Notes under the pieces: generated by a model
Databases searched by the model: none
What the model saw: the letters and a program-made list of their open reading frames with translations, nothing else
Told to the model about the DNA's origin: nothing
Made by a program: the position numbers and the translations under genes
Origin: Streptomyces erythrochromogenes
GTDB lineage: Bacteria; Actinomycetota; Actinomycetes; Streptomycetales; Streptomycetaceae
Assembly (NCBI RefSeq): GCF_036170895.1
Contig: NZ_CP108036.1
Span: forward strand, 4,216,001 to 4,280,000
Length of the DNA: 64,000 nt
Direction of reading: 5' to 3'
Part shown: in pieces, positions 13,270 to 21,938 of the stretch
How the letters are laid out: each line of letters opens with the position of its first letter
How positions within the stretch are numbered: position 1 is the stretch's first letter

Positions 13270-15054
13270 TCAGCCGTTCTTGATGCGGTTGGTGAGCTCC
13301 GTGACCTGGTTGTAGATGGAGCGCCGCTCGGCCATCAGAGCGCGGATCTTGCGGTCCGCGTGCATGACCGTGGTGTGGTCGCGGCCGCCGAACTGCGCCC
13401 CGATCTTGGGCAGCGACAGGTCGGTGAGCTCCCGGCACAGGTACATGGCGATCTGCCGGGCGGTGACCAGGACCCGGCTGCGCGAGGAGCCGCACAGGTC
13501 GTCCACGGTCAGGCCGAAGTAGTCCGCGGTGGCAGCCATGATGTCGCTGGCCGTGATCTCCGGTGCGCTGTCCTCGCCGCCCGGGATCAGGTTCTTGAGG
13601 ACGTCCTCGGTGAGGCCCAGGTCGACCGGCTGCCGGTTGAGGCTTGCGAAGGCCGTGACCCGGATCAGCGCCCCCTCCAGCTCGCGGATGTTGCGCGAGA
13701 TGCGGGAGGCGATGAACTCCAGTACCTCCGGCGGGGCGTTGAGCTGCTCCTGGACGGCCTTCTTGCGCAGGATCGCGATACGGGTCTCCAGCTCGGGCGG
13801 CTGGACGTCCGTGATCAGGCCCCACTCGAAGCGGTTGCGGAGCCGGTCCTCGAGGGTGACGAGCTGCTTGGGCGGCCGGTCGGAGGAGAGGACGATCTGC
13901 TTGTTGGCGTTGTGGAGCGTGTTGAAGGTGTGGAAGAACTCCTCCTGCGTCGACTCCTTGCTCGCGAGGAACTGGATGTCGTCGACGAGCAGGATGTCCA
14001 TCTCGCGGTAGCGCTTGCGGAACGCGTCGCCCTTGCCGTCGCGGATCGAGTTGATGAACTCGTTGGTGAACTCCTCGGAGCTCACGTACCGCACGCGGGT
14101 GCCGGGGTAGAGGCTCCGCGCGTAGTGCCCGATGGCGTGCAGCAGGTGCGTCTTGCCGAGGCCCGACTCCCCATAGATGAAGAGGGGGTTGTAGGCCTTC
14201 GCCGGTGCCTCGGCGACGGCCACCGCGGCGGCGTGCGCGAAGCGGTTGGACGCGCCGATGACGAACGTGTCGAAGAGGTACTTGGGGTTCAGCCGGGCGG
14301 TCGGCTCCAGCGGACCCGAGGTGGAGCCGCCGGACGGGGCCGGGGGCGGGGCGGGCCGGCCGGGAGCCTGGCGCGGCGCGGGCTGCTCGTATTGGTGGGG
14401 CTGGTGCGACTGCTGCTGCTCGTACGGGGACTGCTCGTACTGCTGCTGCTCGTAGGAGCCCTTGTCATAAGAGGACTGGTCGTACTGCTGCTGGTCGTAG
14501 CCCGAGGGCTCGGGCTGCTGGAGGTAGCCCGGCTGCGGGGAGGCGTACGGGTCGCGCTCGGGGAAGCCGCCCAGGCGCGGCTGCTGCCAGCCGTAGTCGT
14601 CCTGCTGCCCGCTGCGGGGCCACGCGCCGGGCTCGGGGCGCGGCTGCTGGTAGTCCGGGTAGGCGGGGCGGGCCGTGGGGAGCTGGTCGTCCGAGGGGCC
14701 GCCGCCGCCCGGGCGCTGGCCGCCGTACGGCTCGTAGCCGCCGGGCTGCTGGACGGGAGGTGCGGCGGGGGCGGGCTCGCCGGCGGAGTCGTCCACCGTG
14801 ATGGCGATCCGGATGGGGCGGCCGCACTCCCGGCTGAGTGCGTCGCTGATCAGCGGGGCGAGGCGGCCTTCGAGGACGCGCTTGCCCCATTCGTTGGGGA
14901 CGGCGAGCAGGGCGGTGTCGGCGACGAGTGCCAGGGGCTGGCACCGCTCGACCCACTGCTTGTCCTTCGGCTCGATGCCCGGCTGTCCCTCCCCGAGGAG
15001 CTTCTCGAGCACCCTTGGCCACACTGCGGCAAGATCGGCAGGTACGTCAGCCAC
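13270..15054 (-). CDS. dnaA: Chromosomal replication initiator DnaA
   Basis: 594 aa from GTG 15052-15054 ([20 protein letters not shown]), the start known for Streptomyces DnaA; the open frame extends 85 codons further but into the promoter. DnaA binds the oriC boxes, unwinds the origin and recruits DnaB. Domain I spans about 1-100. Domain II (about 105-250) is the very long, low-complexity linker typical of Streptomyces, here rich in Gln, Tyr, Gly and Pro with repeated YEQQ/YDQ units. The AAA+ domain III has Walker [10 protein letters not shown] near 294 and Walker [11 protein letters not shown] near 350. Domain IV has the DNA-binding signature [12 protein letters not shown] near 560. Confidence 0.98.
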   Translation of the reverse strand: MADVPADLAAVWPRVLEKLLGEGQPGIEPKDKQWVERCQPLALVADTALLAVPNEWGKRVLEGRLAPLISDALSRECGRPIRIAITVDDSAGEPAPAAPPVQQPGGYEPYGGQRPGGGGPSDDQLPTARPAYPDYQQPRPEPGAWPRSGQQDDYGWQQPRLGGFPERDPYASPQPGYLQQPEPSGYDQQQYDQSSYDKGSYEQQQYEQSPYEQQQSHQPHQYEQPAPRQAPGRPAPPPAPSGGSTSGPLEPTARLNPKYLFDTFVIGASNRFAHAAAVAVAEAPAKAYNPLFIYGESGLGKTHLLHAIGHYARSLYPGTRVRYVSSEEFTNEFINSIRDGKGDAFRKRYREMDILLVDDIQFLASKESTQEEFFHTFNTLHNANKQIVLSSDRPPKQLVTLEDRLRNRFEWGLITDVQPPELETRIAILRKKAVQEQLNAPPEVLEFIASRISRNIRELEGALIRVTAFASLNRQPVDLGLTEDVLKNLIPGGEDSAPEITASDIMAATADYFGLTVDDLCGSSRSRVLVTARQIAMYLCRELTDLSLPKIGAQFGGRDHTTVMHADRKIRALMAERRSIYNQVTELTNRIKNG

Positions 15055-15132
15055 AGAGCACGCTCTCTCACAGGGGTCCCACGAATGTGTGGTTCTTTGG
15101 GACGGTCGGGACAAAAAATCCGGGGTCAGGCA

Positions 15133-15162
15133 ACGGTAGTCAGGCCGGAGGCTGCGGTTCAA
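15133..15162 (-). promoter_or_regulatory. Candidate dnaA promoter
   Basis: On the minus strand, TTGAAC (15157-15162) and TACCGT (15133-15138) are separated by 18 bp. The predicted transcript leader is about 70 nt. A consensus DnaA box begins 5 bp upstream of the -35, a suitable place for autoregulation. Confidence 0.55.
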
Positions 15163-15166
15163 GTCG

Positions 15167-15175
15167 TTGTCCACA
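15167..15175 (+). promoter_or_regulatory. Perfect DnaA box in the dnaA promoter
   Basis: TTGTCCACA, identical to the strong Streptomyces DnaA-box consensus, abutting the -35 of the dnaA promoter. Autoregulation of dnaA through boxes here is established for Streptomyces. Confidence 0.75.
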
Positions 15176-15209
15176 GCCTGTGCACAGTGTGGGGCAGGGA
15201 GGGCTCGGT

Positions 15210-15239
15210 TTGACCGGATGGCGTAGCCGCGCGTACCGT
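15210..15239 (+). promoter_or_regulatory. Candidate rpmH promoter
   Basis: TTGACC (15210-15215) and TACCGT (15234-15239) with an 18-bp spacer, oriented toward rpmH. The -10 hexamer and spacer are the same as in the divergent dnaA promoter. Confidence 0.55.
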
Positions 15240-15409
15240 AACGAGGTCGAGTTGTCGATGGCTGCTGCCGCCTGCCTACCGATGGGCGAAGGTCACTGAT
15301 AGTGATCATTTAGCGGTGCCACTCGGGCGAACACGCGAGTTTCCTCGTGGGCGCACGGTGACAGCCAGGCGATGTCCCGCCACAACGATTCATTCTCTGG
15401 AGCCCCCGA

Positions 15410-15547
15410 GTGAGCAAGCGCACCTTCCAGCCGAACAACCGCCGTCGTGCCAAGACCCACGGCTTCCGCCTGCGGATGCGTACCCGTGCCGGTCGCGCGA
15501 TCCTCGCGAACCGTCGTTCCAAGGGCCGCGCCGCCCTTTCCGCGTAA
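15410..15547 (+). CDS. rpmH: 50S ribosomal protein L34
   Basis: 45 aa from GTG 15410-15412 after a GGAG ribosome-binding site. The sequence [20 protein letters not shown]... and the Arg/Lys-rich C-terminus ([15 protein letters not shown]) are full-length L34. It is a structural protein of the large subunit, lying near the 23S rRNA core. It is first in the rpmH-rnpA-yidD-yidC-jag-rsmG run that leaves oriC on the plus strand. Confidence 0.97.
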   Translation: MSKRTFQPNNRRRAKTHGFRLRMRTRAGRAILANRRSKGRAALSA

Positions 15548-15568
15548 CAGCGCGCGGGTCGTGACGTC

Positions 15569-15943
15569 GTGCTGTCTCCCGAGAATCGGCTGAGGCGGCG
15601 CGAGGACTTCGCGAGCGCGGTACGTCGAGGACGCCGGGCCGGTCGCCCACTCCTCGTCGTCCACCTACGTACAAGCGGTGCAACGGACCCGCACGAGTCG
15701 GGGGAGATCGATCCCTCGTCGCGTGCGGGTTTCGTCGTCAGCAAGGCCGTCGGCAACGCCGTCATACGGAACCGGGTGAAGCGCCGTCTTCGCCATCTGG
15801 TCCGCGAGCGGCTCTCGCAGCTGCCCGCCGGTAGCCTGGTGGTGGTACGAGCGTTGCCCGGAGCGGGCGATGCCGGCCCCGACGAACTGGCCCGGGACCT
15901 GGATGCCGCTCTGGTGCGGCTCCTGGGAGGCGTGGCTCGATGA
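15569..15943 (+). CDS. rnpA: Ribonuclease P protein component
   Basis: 124 aa, GTG start. It is the protein cofactor of the RNase P ribozyme, which matures tRNA 5' ends. The start [23 protein letters not shown] and the RNR motif ([19 protein letters not shown], about residues 60-78) are diagnostic. An acidic insert ([10 protein letters not shown]) sits before the RNR helix, as in other Streptomyces. The stop codon overlaps the yidD start (ATGA). Confidence 0.95.
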   Translation: MLSPENRLRRREDFASAVRRGRRAGRPLLVVHLRTSGATDPHESGEIDPSSRAGFVVSKAVGNAVIRNRVKRRLRHLVRERLSQLPAGSLVVVRALPGAGDAGPDELARDLDAALVRLLGGVAR

Positions 15944-16221
15944 AGTACCCGCTGCTCGCTTTGATCAAGCTGTACCAGTGGACGATCAGTCCGCTGCTCG
16001 GGCCGGTGTGCCGCTATTACCCGTCGTGTTCGCACTACGGGTACACGGCCATCGACCGGCATGGTGCGGTGAAGGGGACAGCGCTCACCGCCTGGCGGAT
16101 CCTGCGGTGCAATCCGTGGTCCCCGGGTGGCGTGGACCATGTCCCACCCCGTAAACGCCCGCGTTGGCACGAGCAGCTGCGCAGTGCGTTGCGTAGATCT
16201 CGCAATGCTCAAGGAGCCTGA
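15940..16221 (+). CDS. yidD: Membrane protein insertion efficiency factor YidD
   Basis: 93 aa. The amphipathic N-terminus ([21 protein letters not shown]) and the conserved cysteine-containing core ([15 protein letters not shown] ... [15 protein letters not shown]) are full-length YidD. Family members associate with the inner membrane and assist YidC-dependent insertion. It overlaps rnpA by 4 bp and ends 3 bp before yidC. Confidence 0.95.
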   Translation: MKYPLLALIKLYQWTISPLLGPVCRYYPSCSHYGYTAIDRHGAVKGTALTAWRILRCNPWSPGGVDHVPPRKRPRWHEQLRSALRRSRNAQGA

Positions 16222-16224
16222 TTA

Positions 16225-17328
16225 GTGGACACGATCGCCGGTCTGTTCAGCTTTATCACCACACCCGTTTCCTGGATCATCGTCCAGTTCCACTCGCTGT
16301 ACGGGGCAATTTTCGGGCCGGACAGTGGATGGGCCTGGGGCCTGTCCATCGTGTCCCTGGTGGTCTTGATCCGTATCTGCCTGATCCCGCTCTTCGTGAA
16401 GCAGATCAAGGCGACGCGTGGCATGCAGGCGCTCCAGCCGAAGATGAAGGCGATCCAGGAGCGCTACAAGAACGACAAGCAGCGTCAGTCCGAAGAGATG
16501 ATGAAGCTGTACAAGGAGACGGGTACCAACCCGCTCTCCTCGTGCCTTCCCATCCTGGCGCAGTCGCCGTTCTTCTTCGCGCTGTACCACGTGCTGGCGA
16601 ACATCGCCGACGGCAAGACCATCGGCGTCCTGAACCAGCAGCTCGTCGACAGCGCCCGTGAGGCCAAGATCTTCGGCGCGCCGATCGCCGCCAAGTTCAT
16701 GGACAGCTCCGAGAAGGTCGCCGCCCTCGGCGCCTCGCTCACGGACGTCCGGGTCGTGACTGCGGTCATGATCGTCATGATGTCGCTGTCGCAGTTCTAC
16801 ACCCAGCGTCAGCTGATGCAGAAGAACGTCGACCTGTCGGTCAAGACGCCGTTCATGCAGCAGCAGAAGATGCTGATGTACATCTTCCCGGTGATCTTCG
16901 CGGTCATGGGTATCAACTTCCCCGTCGGTGTCCTCGTCTACTGGCTGACCACCAACGTCTGGACCATGGGTCAGCAGATGTACGTGATCAACCAGAACCC
17001 GACGCCGGGCAGCAAGGCGCAGGACCAGTACCTGACGCGGCTGCTCAAGCACGCCACCTCGCACGGTGAGGTCAAGGGCCGGGGCAAGAAGAAGACCGTC
17101 GCTGCCATCGTGGCCAAGGGCCCGGACCGCAACGACATCGAGCGGAAGTTCATCACGGCCCTGTCGAAGCAGGGCCTGGCCGCTCAGGCGGACGGTTCCG
17201 TGATCAAGAGTTCCGAGTCCACGGCGGATTCGGATGCCGCGAGCGGTGGTGCCGCGAAGCGGCAGCAGCCGAAGCGGCAGACGAAGTCGCAGCGCCAGAC
17301 GCCCAGCAAGCCCTCTCCCAAGAAGTAA
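16225..17328 (+). CDS. yidC: Membrane protein insertase YidC/Oxa1
   Basis: 367 aa. It inserts and folds membrane proteins, alone or with SecYEG. It has the short actinobacterial form without the large periplasmic domain. The first transmembrane segment is near residues 30-55, followed by the conserved hydrophilic-groove region ([21 protein letters not shown]). The coiled cytoplasmic loop ([28 protein letters not shown]) comes next, then further transmembrane helices around 105-130, 170-190 and 215-250. The C-terminal tail is basic and Gln/Lys/Ser-rich (about 110 residues), which may contact ribosomes. Confidence 0.96.
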   Translation: MDTIAGLFSFITTPVSWIIVQFHSLYGAIFGPDSGWAWGLSIVSLVVLIRICLIPLFVKQIKATRGMQALQPKMKAIQERYKNDKQRQSEEMMKLYKETGTNPLSSCLPILAQSPFFFALYHVLANIADGKTIGVLNQQLVDSAREAKIFGAPIAAKFMDSSEKVAALGASLTDVRVVTAVMIVMMSLSQFYTQRQLMQKNVDLSVKTPFMQQQKMLMYIFPVIFAVMGINFPVGVLVYWLTTNVWTMGQQMYVINQNPTPGSKAQDQYLTRLLKHATSHGEVKGRGKKKTVAAIVAKGPDRNDIERKFITALSKQGLAAQADGSVIKSSESTADSDAASGGAAKRQQPKRQTKSQRQTPSKPSPKK

Positions 17329-17343
17329 GAAGGAGTCCCTCCC

Positions 17344-17856
17344 GTGACGGAAGGCACCACCACCGCCGCCGCTGAGAGTGGCGACACCCTGACCCGCCTC
17401 GAGCAGGAGGGTGAGATCGCGGCCGACTACCTCGAGGGTCTGCTGGACATCGCAGACCTGGACGGCGACATCGACATGGACGTCGAGGCAGACCGTGCCG
17501 CGGTGTCGATCGTCAGTGACTCCGCCAGCCGCGACCTGCAGAAGCTCGTGGGCCGCGATGGTGAGGTCCTGGAGGCCCTGCAGGAGCTGACCCGCCTGGC
17601 CGTGCACCGGGAGACCGGGGACCGCAGCCGGCTGATGCTCGACATCGCCGGGTTCCGTGCGAAGAAGCGCGAGGAGCTGGCGGCCCTGGGCGCGAAGGCG
17701 GCGGCGGACGTGAAGGCGTCCGGAGAGCCGCTGAAGCTGGCTCCGATGACCCCCTTCGAGCGGAAGGTCGTCCACGACGCCGTGGCGGCCGCCGGTCTGC
17801 GCAGCGAGTCCGAGGGCGAGGAGCCGCAGCGCTTCGTCGTTGTGCTCCCGGCCTGA
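17344..17856 (+). CDS. jag: Jag/KhpB-type RNA-binding protein (KH + R3H)
   Basis: 170 aa, GTG start after an AGAAGGAG ribosome-binding site. An acidic N-terminus is followed by a KH domain (VSDSASRDLQKLVGRDGEVLEALQELTRL) and an R3H domain (GDRSRLMLDIAGFRAKKREELAALGAKAA ... LAPMTPFERKVVHDAV). The conserved position directly after yidC supports the family call. Family members bind RNA and affect cell division and envelope processes in Gram-positives; the target here is unknown. A strong terminator follows. Confidence 0.92.
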   Translation: MTEGTTTAAAESGDTLTRLEQEGEIAADYLEGLLDIADLDGDIDMDVEADRAAVSIVSDSASRDLQKLVGRDGEVLEALQELTRLAVHRETGDRSRLMLDIAGFRAKKREELAALGAKAAADVKASGEPLKLAPMTPFERKVVHDAVAAAGLRSESEGEEPQRFVVVLPA

Positions 17857-17872
17857 TCGCCAGCATGAGTGT

Positions 17873-17903
17873 TCGGCCCCGTCTGTGTCGCAGGCGGGGC
17901 CGA
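17873..17903 (+). terminator. Intrinsic terminator after jag
   Basis: TCGGCCCCGTCTG pairs with CAGGCGGGGCCGA (13 bp, one G-U pair) around a 5-nt loop, 17 bp past the jag stop. Confidence 0.8.
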
Positions 17904-17985
17904 TGTTTGTCAGCCTGGCAAGTGAACGACGCGGCATCTTGAATACGTGGTCTTCGGGACCACGAGGTACGGAAGGACGGTCCCC

Positions 17986-18702
17986 GTGACGGAGGCAGCT
18001 GAGCTTCCCGAGGCGCCTGAAGAGGCGCGCGCGGTGTTCGGTGAGTTTTTCCCGGAAGCTGTGCGGTATGCGGAGCTGCTCGCGGACGCGGGAGTCAAGC
18101 GCGGCCTGATCGGGCCGCGCGAGGTGCCGCGGCTCTGGGAGCGGCACCTGCTGAACTGCGCAGTCCTGTCGGAGGTGGTGCCCCAGGGCGTCACCGTGTG
18201 CGACGTGGGCTCGGGTGCGGGGCTGCCCGGCATCCCGCTGGCGCTGGTGCGTCGGGATCTCAAGATCACACTGCTCGAGCCGCTGCTGCGGCGGACGACC
18301 TTCCTCCAGGAGGCCGTGGAGCTGCTGGGCCTGGACCACGTCACCGTGGTGCGCGGGCGGGCCGAGGAGGTCCTCGGCAAGCTCCAGCCGGTACACGTGG
18401 TGACGGCGCGCGCCGTGGCTCCGCTGGACCGGCTGGCCGGCTGGGGTGTTCCCCTGCTGCGCCCGTACGGGGAGATGCTGGCGCTCAAGGGCGACACCGC
18501 CGAGGAGGAGCTGGTCTCGGCCAAGACGGCGCTGACGAAGCTCGGTGTGGTGAAGACCTCGGTGCTGCAGGTGGGTGAGGGTCTGGTGGACCCGCTGTCG
18601 ACGGTGGTCCGGGTCGAGGTCGGAGAGAGCCCCGGTGGGGTGAGGTTCGCGGCCAAGCGGGCTAAGGCCGCCCGGGTCGGACGGACTCGCCGGCGGCGTT
18701 GA
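17986..18702 (+). CDS. rsmG: 16S rRNA (guanine-N7)-methyltransferase RsmG (GidB)
   Basis: 238 aa starting at GTG 17986, which has GGAAGGA upstream; a GTG 13 codons earlier has none. It methylates G527 of 16S rRNA using S-adenosylmethionine. The SAM-binding motif is VCDVGSGAGLPGIPLAL (about residues 67-83), followed by the acidic residue of LLEPLLRRTTFLQEA. The motif LWERHLLNCAVLSE is typical of RsmG. Family knowledge: loss of rsmG gives low-level streptomycin resistance and can raise antibiotic production in Streptomyces. It lies between jag and parAB as in most actinobacteria. Confidence 0.95.
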   Translation: MTEAAELPEAPEEARAVFGEFFPEAVRYAELLADAGVKRGLIGPREVPRLWERHLLNCAVLSEVVPQGVTVCDVGSGAGLPGIPLALVRRDLKITLLEPLLRRTTFLQEAVELLGLDHVTVVRGRAEEVLGKLQPVHVVTARAVAPLDRLAGWGVPLLRPYGEMLALKGDTAEEELVSAKTALTKLGVVKTSVLQVGEGLVDPLSTVVRVEVGESPGGVRFAAKRAKAARVGRTRRRR

Positions 18703-18716
18703 TTCGCTGGTTGTGT

Positions 18717-18752
18717 GGGGCCCACGCGGAGATTTCGTCTGCGTTGGGCCCT
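18717..18752 (+). terminator. Intrinsic terminator after rsmG
   Basis: GGGCCCA-CGC-GGA pairs with TCT-GCG-T-TGGGCCC (one bulged T) around loop GATTTCG, just past the rsmG stop codon. Confidence 0.65.
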
Positions 18753-18807
18753 ATAGGTATGCATTTCGGAGTGTCGTAGAGGCCTGAAGACTCCGTCCGG
18801 GCATCGT

Positions 18808-18821
18808 GTTTCACGTGAAAC
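18808..18821. other. parS: parS site 1 (upstream of parA)
   Basis: GTTTCACGTGAAAC, the actinobacterial ParB-binding palindrome, in the rsmG-parA gap. The right outer flank is G rather than A. Confidence 0.95.
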
Positions 18822-18904
18822 GTCGCTCTCTGCTGCACGGAATCATCAGCCGCGGTCGTGCGGCTGCGTCCCCCCTCCAGCGCAAGGACGCAAGGGGGAC
18901 GGAG

Positions 18905-18931
18905 TTGTCCACATCGGTGGATTCATCCACA
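18905..18931. promoter_or_regulatory. Two DnaA boxes in the parA leader
   Basis: TTGTCCACA (18905-18913, perfect) and TCATCCACA (18923-18931, fits the Streptomyces consensus). The second is part of the palindrome GTGGATTCATCCAC. They lie about 85-110 bp upstream of the preferred parA start. Confidence 0.6.
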
Positions 18932-19015
18932 GGAGTACGGGCCCCGCTGGTTCGCGACCCCGGTGACATGGCAGGCTCTGTTCATCGCGAGCCTGATGTC
19001 GAGGAGAGTGACACC

Positions 19016-20056
19016 GTGCGGTCCGACGCCAACCTCGCGGGGCCGATGGCCGACCCGGTCCCCGGTCCCCGCTCTGAACCGGTGGGTGAGGATGTTTCAC
19101 GTGAAACATCGCCCCCACCCCTTGTAGACAACGAGACCCCCATCGGTCGATCCGCCCAGCTGGCGGTGGAGGCGATGGGACGCTCGGGTGCGGCCATGCC
19201 GCGCCCGGATCAGACCCGTGTCATCGTGGTCGCCAACCAGAAGGGCGGCGTGGGCAAGACCACGACGACCGTGAACCTGGCGGCCTCGCTGGCTCTGAAC
19301 GGGGCACGGGTCCTCGTGGTCGACCTCGACCCGCAGGGAAACGCGTCCACCGCTCTGGGAATCGACCATCACGCGGACGTGCCCTCCATCTACCACGTGC
19401 TCGTGGACAGCCGGCCGCTGCTGGAGGTGGTCCAGCCGGTGGTCGACGTGGAGGGGCTCTTCTGTGCTCCGGCCACGATCGATCTGGCGGGTGCGGAGAT
19501 CGAGCTGGTGTCACTGGTGGCGAGGGAGAGCCGGCTCCAGCGGGCGATCCAGGCGTACGACCAGCCCCTCGACTACATCCTGATCGACTGCCCGCCCTCG
19601 CTCGGCCTGCTGACGGTGAACGCCCTGGTGGCCGGAGCCGAGGTGCTGATCCCGATCCAGTGCGAGTACTACGCGCTGGAGGGCCTGGGCCAGCTGCTGC
19701 GCAACGTCGATCTGGTGCGGGCCCACCTCAACCCGGCCCTCCACGTGTCGACCATCCTGCTGACGATGTACGACGGCAGGACCCGGCTGGCATCGCAGGT
19801 GGCGGATGAGGTGCGCAGCCACTTCGGCAAGGAGGTGCTCCGGACGAGCATCCCCCGGTCGGTGCGCATCTCCGAGGCGCCGAGCTACGGGCAGACGGTG
19901 CTCACGTATGACCCGGGTTCCAGTGGTTCCCTCTCCTATCTGGAGGCGGCGCGAGAGATCGCGTATCGGGGGGTCGGAATGCAGTACGAGTCCCAGCACG
20001 CCCATCTGGGCGCGGGCATGAACAGCACGCAGAGTATGGCGGAGGGGATCCAGTGA
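19016..20056 (+). CDS. parA: Chromosome partitioning ATPase ParA
   Basis: 346 aa from GTG 19016 preceded by GAGGAG. A longer frame opens at GTG 18806 inside parS site 1 but has no ribosome-binding site; ATG 18968 is another option. ParA is a deviant-Walker ATPase that positions ParB-parS complexes; in Streptomyces it extends along aerial hyphae and organises the septation-time nucleoids. The deviant Walker [10 protein letters not shown] is at residues 76-84, and the Walker B region reads [13 protein letters not shown] parS site lies inside the gene near residues 26-31 (V-S-R-E-T). A GACAC word (the WhiA core) sits 3-7 bp before the start, a weak hint only. The stop overlaps the parB start (GTGA). 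Confidence 0.93.
   Translation: MRSDANLAGPMADPVPGPRSEPVGEDVSRETSPPPLVDNETPIGRSAQLAVEAMGRSGAAMPRPDQTRVIVVANQKGGVGKTTTTVNLAASLALNGARVLVVDLDPQGNASTALGIDHHADVPSIYHVLVDSRPLLEVVQPVVDVEGLFCAPATIDLAGAEIELVSLVARESRLQRAIQAYDQPLDYILIDCPPSLGLLTVNALVAGAEVLIPIQCEYYALEGLGQLLRNVDLVRAHLNPALHVSTILLTMYDGRTRLASQVADEVRSHFGKEVLRTSIPRSVRISEAPSYGQTVLTYDPGSSGSLSYLEAAREIAYRGVGMQYESQHAHLGAGMNSTQSMAEGIQ
19094..19107. other. parS: parS site 2 (inside parA)
   Basis: GTTTCACGTGAAAC with T/A outer flanks, a perfect 16-bp palindrome, read in parA as Val-Ser-Arg-Glu-Thr. Confidence 0.97.
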
Positions 20057-21147
20057 GTGAGCGACGTAGAGGTCTGGGACGGGGGCTCGCCGCGCTGATC
20101 CCGCAGGCTCCGCAGGAGAAGGTGCTTCCGGCGAGCAATGCCGGTTCCACATCTCCGACGGCGGTACCGGAGCTGCCGTCCGAGCGAGGGGTCGCGGCGG
20201 CGAAGCTCGCGGCGCTGGCGCAGGCCGATGTTTCACGTGAAACATCGCTAGCGGTCCTCCCGGTGGCCGAGCCCGAGCCGGAGCTGGAGCCCGAGGCGAA
20301 CATGGTGGCGGGAGCGACGTTCGCGGAGCTTCCGATGGACACGATCACCCCGAACCCGCGGCAGCCGCGCGAGGTGTTCGACGAGGACGCGCTCGCCGAG
20401 CTGGTGACCTCCATTCAGGAGGTGGGTCTGCTCCAGCCGGTGGTGGTGCGCCAGTCGGCACCCGGCCGCTACGAGCTGATCATGGGTGAGCGGCGTTGGC
20501 GCGCCTGCCGGGAAGCCGGACTGGAGGCCATTCCGGCGATCATCCGTGCGACGGACGACGAGAAGCTGCTGCTGGACGCCCTGCTGGAGAACCTGCACCG
20601 GGCTCAGCTCAACCCGCTGGAAGAGGCTGCGGCCTACGACCAGCTGCTCCAGGACTTCAACTGCACGCACGACCAGCTGGCCGACCGGATCGGCCGCTCG
20701 CGTCCCCAGGTGTCGAACACCCTGCGACTGCTGAAGCTGTCGCCGCCGGTGCAGCGCCGGGTGGCCGCCGGGGTGCTCTCGGCGGGGCATGCGCGGGCGC
20801 TGCTGTCGGTGGAGGACTCCGCGGAGCAGGACCGGCTGGCGCACCGGATCGTGGCCGAGGGTCTGTCGGTGCGTGCGGTCGAGGAGATCGTGACGCTGAT
20901 GGCCTCGGAGCCTTCGAGTGCTGTGAAGCCGAAGGGTCCGCGTGCGGGAGCCCGGGTGTCGCCGGCGCTCAGCGAGCTGGCGACGCGGCTGTCGGACCGG
21001 TTCGAGACCCGGGTGAAGGTGGACCTGGGCCAGAAGAAGGGCAAGATCACCGTCGAATTCGCTTCGATGGAGGATCTGGAGCGGATTCTGGGGACGCTGG
21101 CACCGGGCGAGGGCCGGGTGCTGGATCAGGGCCTCTCCGGGGAGTGA
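20053..21147 (+). CDS. parB: Chromosome partitioning protein ParB
   Basis: 364 aa, GTG start coupled to the parA stop. ParB binds parS, spreads as a CTP-dependent clamp and loads SMC. The N-terminal (R)[11 protein letters not shown] tail is the ParA-interaction motif. The ParB/Srx domain begins at [20 protein letters not shown]. The CTP-binding GERRWRA box is at residues 145-151, and the helix-turn-helix [15 protein letters not shown] at about 216-230. The C-terminal dimerisation domain ends near residue 360. A parS site is embedded near residues 60-64, again reading V-S-R-E-T. A long hairpin terminator follows. Confidence 0.97.
   Translation: MSERRRGLGRGLAALIPQAPQEKVLPASNAGSTSPTAVPELPSERGVAAAKLAALAQADVSRETSLAVLPVAEPEPELEPEANMVAGATFAELPMDTITPNPRQPREVFDEDALAELVTSIQEVGLLQPVVVRQSAPGRYELIMGERRWRACREAGLEAIPAIIRATDDEKLLLDALLENLHRAQLNPLEEAAAYDQLLQDFNCTHDQLADRIGRSRPQVSNTLRLLKLSPPVQRRVAAGVLSAGHARALLSVEDSAEQDRLAHRIVAEGLSVRAVEEIVTLMASEPSSAVKPKGPRAGARVSPALSELATRLSDRFETRVKVDLGQKKGKITVEFASMEDLERILGTLAPGEGRVLDQGLSGE
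20230..20243. other. parS: parS site 3 (inside parB)
   Basis: GTTTCACGTGAAAC within the 22-bp palindrome CGATG...CATCG, encoding V-S-R-E-T in parB. Confidence 0.97.
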
Positions 21148-21160
21148 TCCCCGAGTAGGC

Positions 21161-21208
21161 CGAGGGGGCGGATCGTGCCGGTGGGAACCGGCGTGATCCG
21201 CCCCTTCG
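21161..21208 (+). terminator. Long hairpin terminator after parB
   Basis: Outer stem CGAG-GGGGCGGATC pairs with GATCCGCCCC-TTCG and an inner stem GCCGGT pairs with ACCGGC. Together they give an almost continuous hairpin starting 14 bp after the parB stop. Confidence 0.8.
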
Positions 21209-21251
21209 CTTTGCTGTCGAAGAACGATGGACCAGTGGATACGATGCGGTC

Positions 21252-21869
21252 ATGGGTCGTCGGCTGGTACCGCTCACGCTGGACAACCTCCAGGACCTGC
21301 CTCGACGTTGCCGGTCCTGCGTCTTCTGGGAACTGGACCCGGTCAGCGGTGAGGCGGCCGTGAAGGCGGGCACTTCGGCGACGGAGAAGGAGGCGTGGAT
21401 CTCCGCTGTTCTGCTGGAGTGGGGATCCTGCGGCCGTGTGGTCTACGTCGACGAGGTTCCGGTGGGCTTCGTGCTGTACGCACCGCCGGCGTACGTCCCC
21501 CGCGCCACCGCCTTCCCGACGAGTCCGGTCTCGCCGGACGCCGTTCAGCTGATCACCGGGTGGATCATGCCCGGATACCAGGGGCAGGGGCTGGGCCGGG
21601 TCATGGTGCAGACGGTGGCCAAGGATCTGCTGCGCAGGGGGTTCCGCGCGATCGAGGCCTTCGGAGACGCACGATGGGAGGGGCCGGCCTGCCTGTTGCC
21701 GGCCGACCATCTCCTGGCCGTGGGCTTCAAGACCGTACGTCCTCATCCGGCCCATCCCCGGCTGCGGCTGGAGCTGCGGTCGACCCTGTCCTGGAAGGAA
21801 GACGTCGAGCTGGCTCTGGACCGGCTGCTGGGCGGCGCCCGAAAGGAGCCGGCGCTACGGCCGCTCTGA
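21252..21869 (+). CDS. GNAT family N-acetyltransferase
   Basis: 205 aa. The acetyl-CoA-binding signature is visible as SPDAVQLITGWIMPGYQGQGLGRVMVQTVAKDLLRRGFRAIEAFGD (the QGQGLG loop, about residues 110-120), and the preceding beta-strands carry VVYVDEVPVGFVLYAPP. An N-terminal CRSC pair is notable. Substrate is unknown. It has no good Shine-Dalgarno sequence; ATACGAT lies about 8 bp before the ATG, which could be a -10 giving a nearly leaderless transcript. It lies between parB and the convergent trxA, in the same place as in S. coelicolor. Confidence 0.85.
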   Translation: MGRRLVPLTLDNLQDLPRRCRSCVFWELDPVSGEAAVKAGTSATEKEAWISAVLLEWGSCGRVVYVDEVPVGFVLYAPPAYVPRATAFPTSPVSPDAVQLITGWIMPGYQGQGLGRVMVQTVAKDLLRRGFRAIEAFGDARWEGPACLLPADHLLAVGFKTVRPHPAHPRLRLELRSTLSWKEDVELALDRLLGGARKEPALRPL

Positions 21870-21881
21870 TGGCGTACGCGG

Positions 21882-21916
21882 AACGGGCCCGCCCCCTGCG
21901 AGGGGGCGGGCCCGTT
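21882..21916. terminator. Bidirectional terminator between the GNAT gene and trxA
   Basis: A perfect 16-bp stem (AACGGGCCCGCCCCCT) with a GCG loop between convergent genes. Its last three bases (GTT) are also the first bases of parS site 4. Confidence 0.9.
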
Positions 21917-21927
21917 TCACGTGAAAC
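21914..21927. other. parS: parS site 4 (fused to terminator)
   Basis: GTTTCACGTGAAAC overlapping the right arm of the terminator by 3 bp; left flank C, right flank A. It is 12 bp from the trxA stop codon. Confidence 0.95.
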
Positions 21928-21938
21928 ATCGGCCGTCG

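Larger units (their letters stand above)
15055..15409. other. Divergent dnaA-rpmH regulatory region
   Basis: 355 bp with no gene. It holds the leftward dnaA promoter (15133-15162), a perfect DnaA box just upstream of it (15167-15175) with a degenerate TGTGCACAG next to it (15179-15187), and a rightward rpmH promoter (15210-15239). The rpmH leader is long (about 160 nt). Confidence 0.7.

Noticed and set aside
18806..19015. N-terminal extension of ParA from GTG 18806
   Set aside because: It starts within parS, has no ribosome-binding site, and contains DnaA boxes; GTG 19016 has GAGGAG. Kept only as an alternative.
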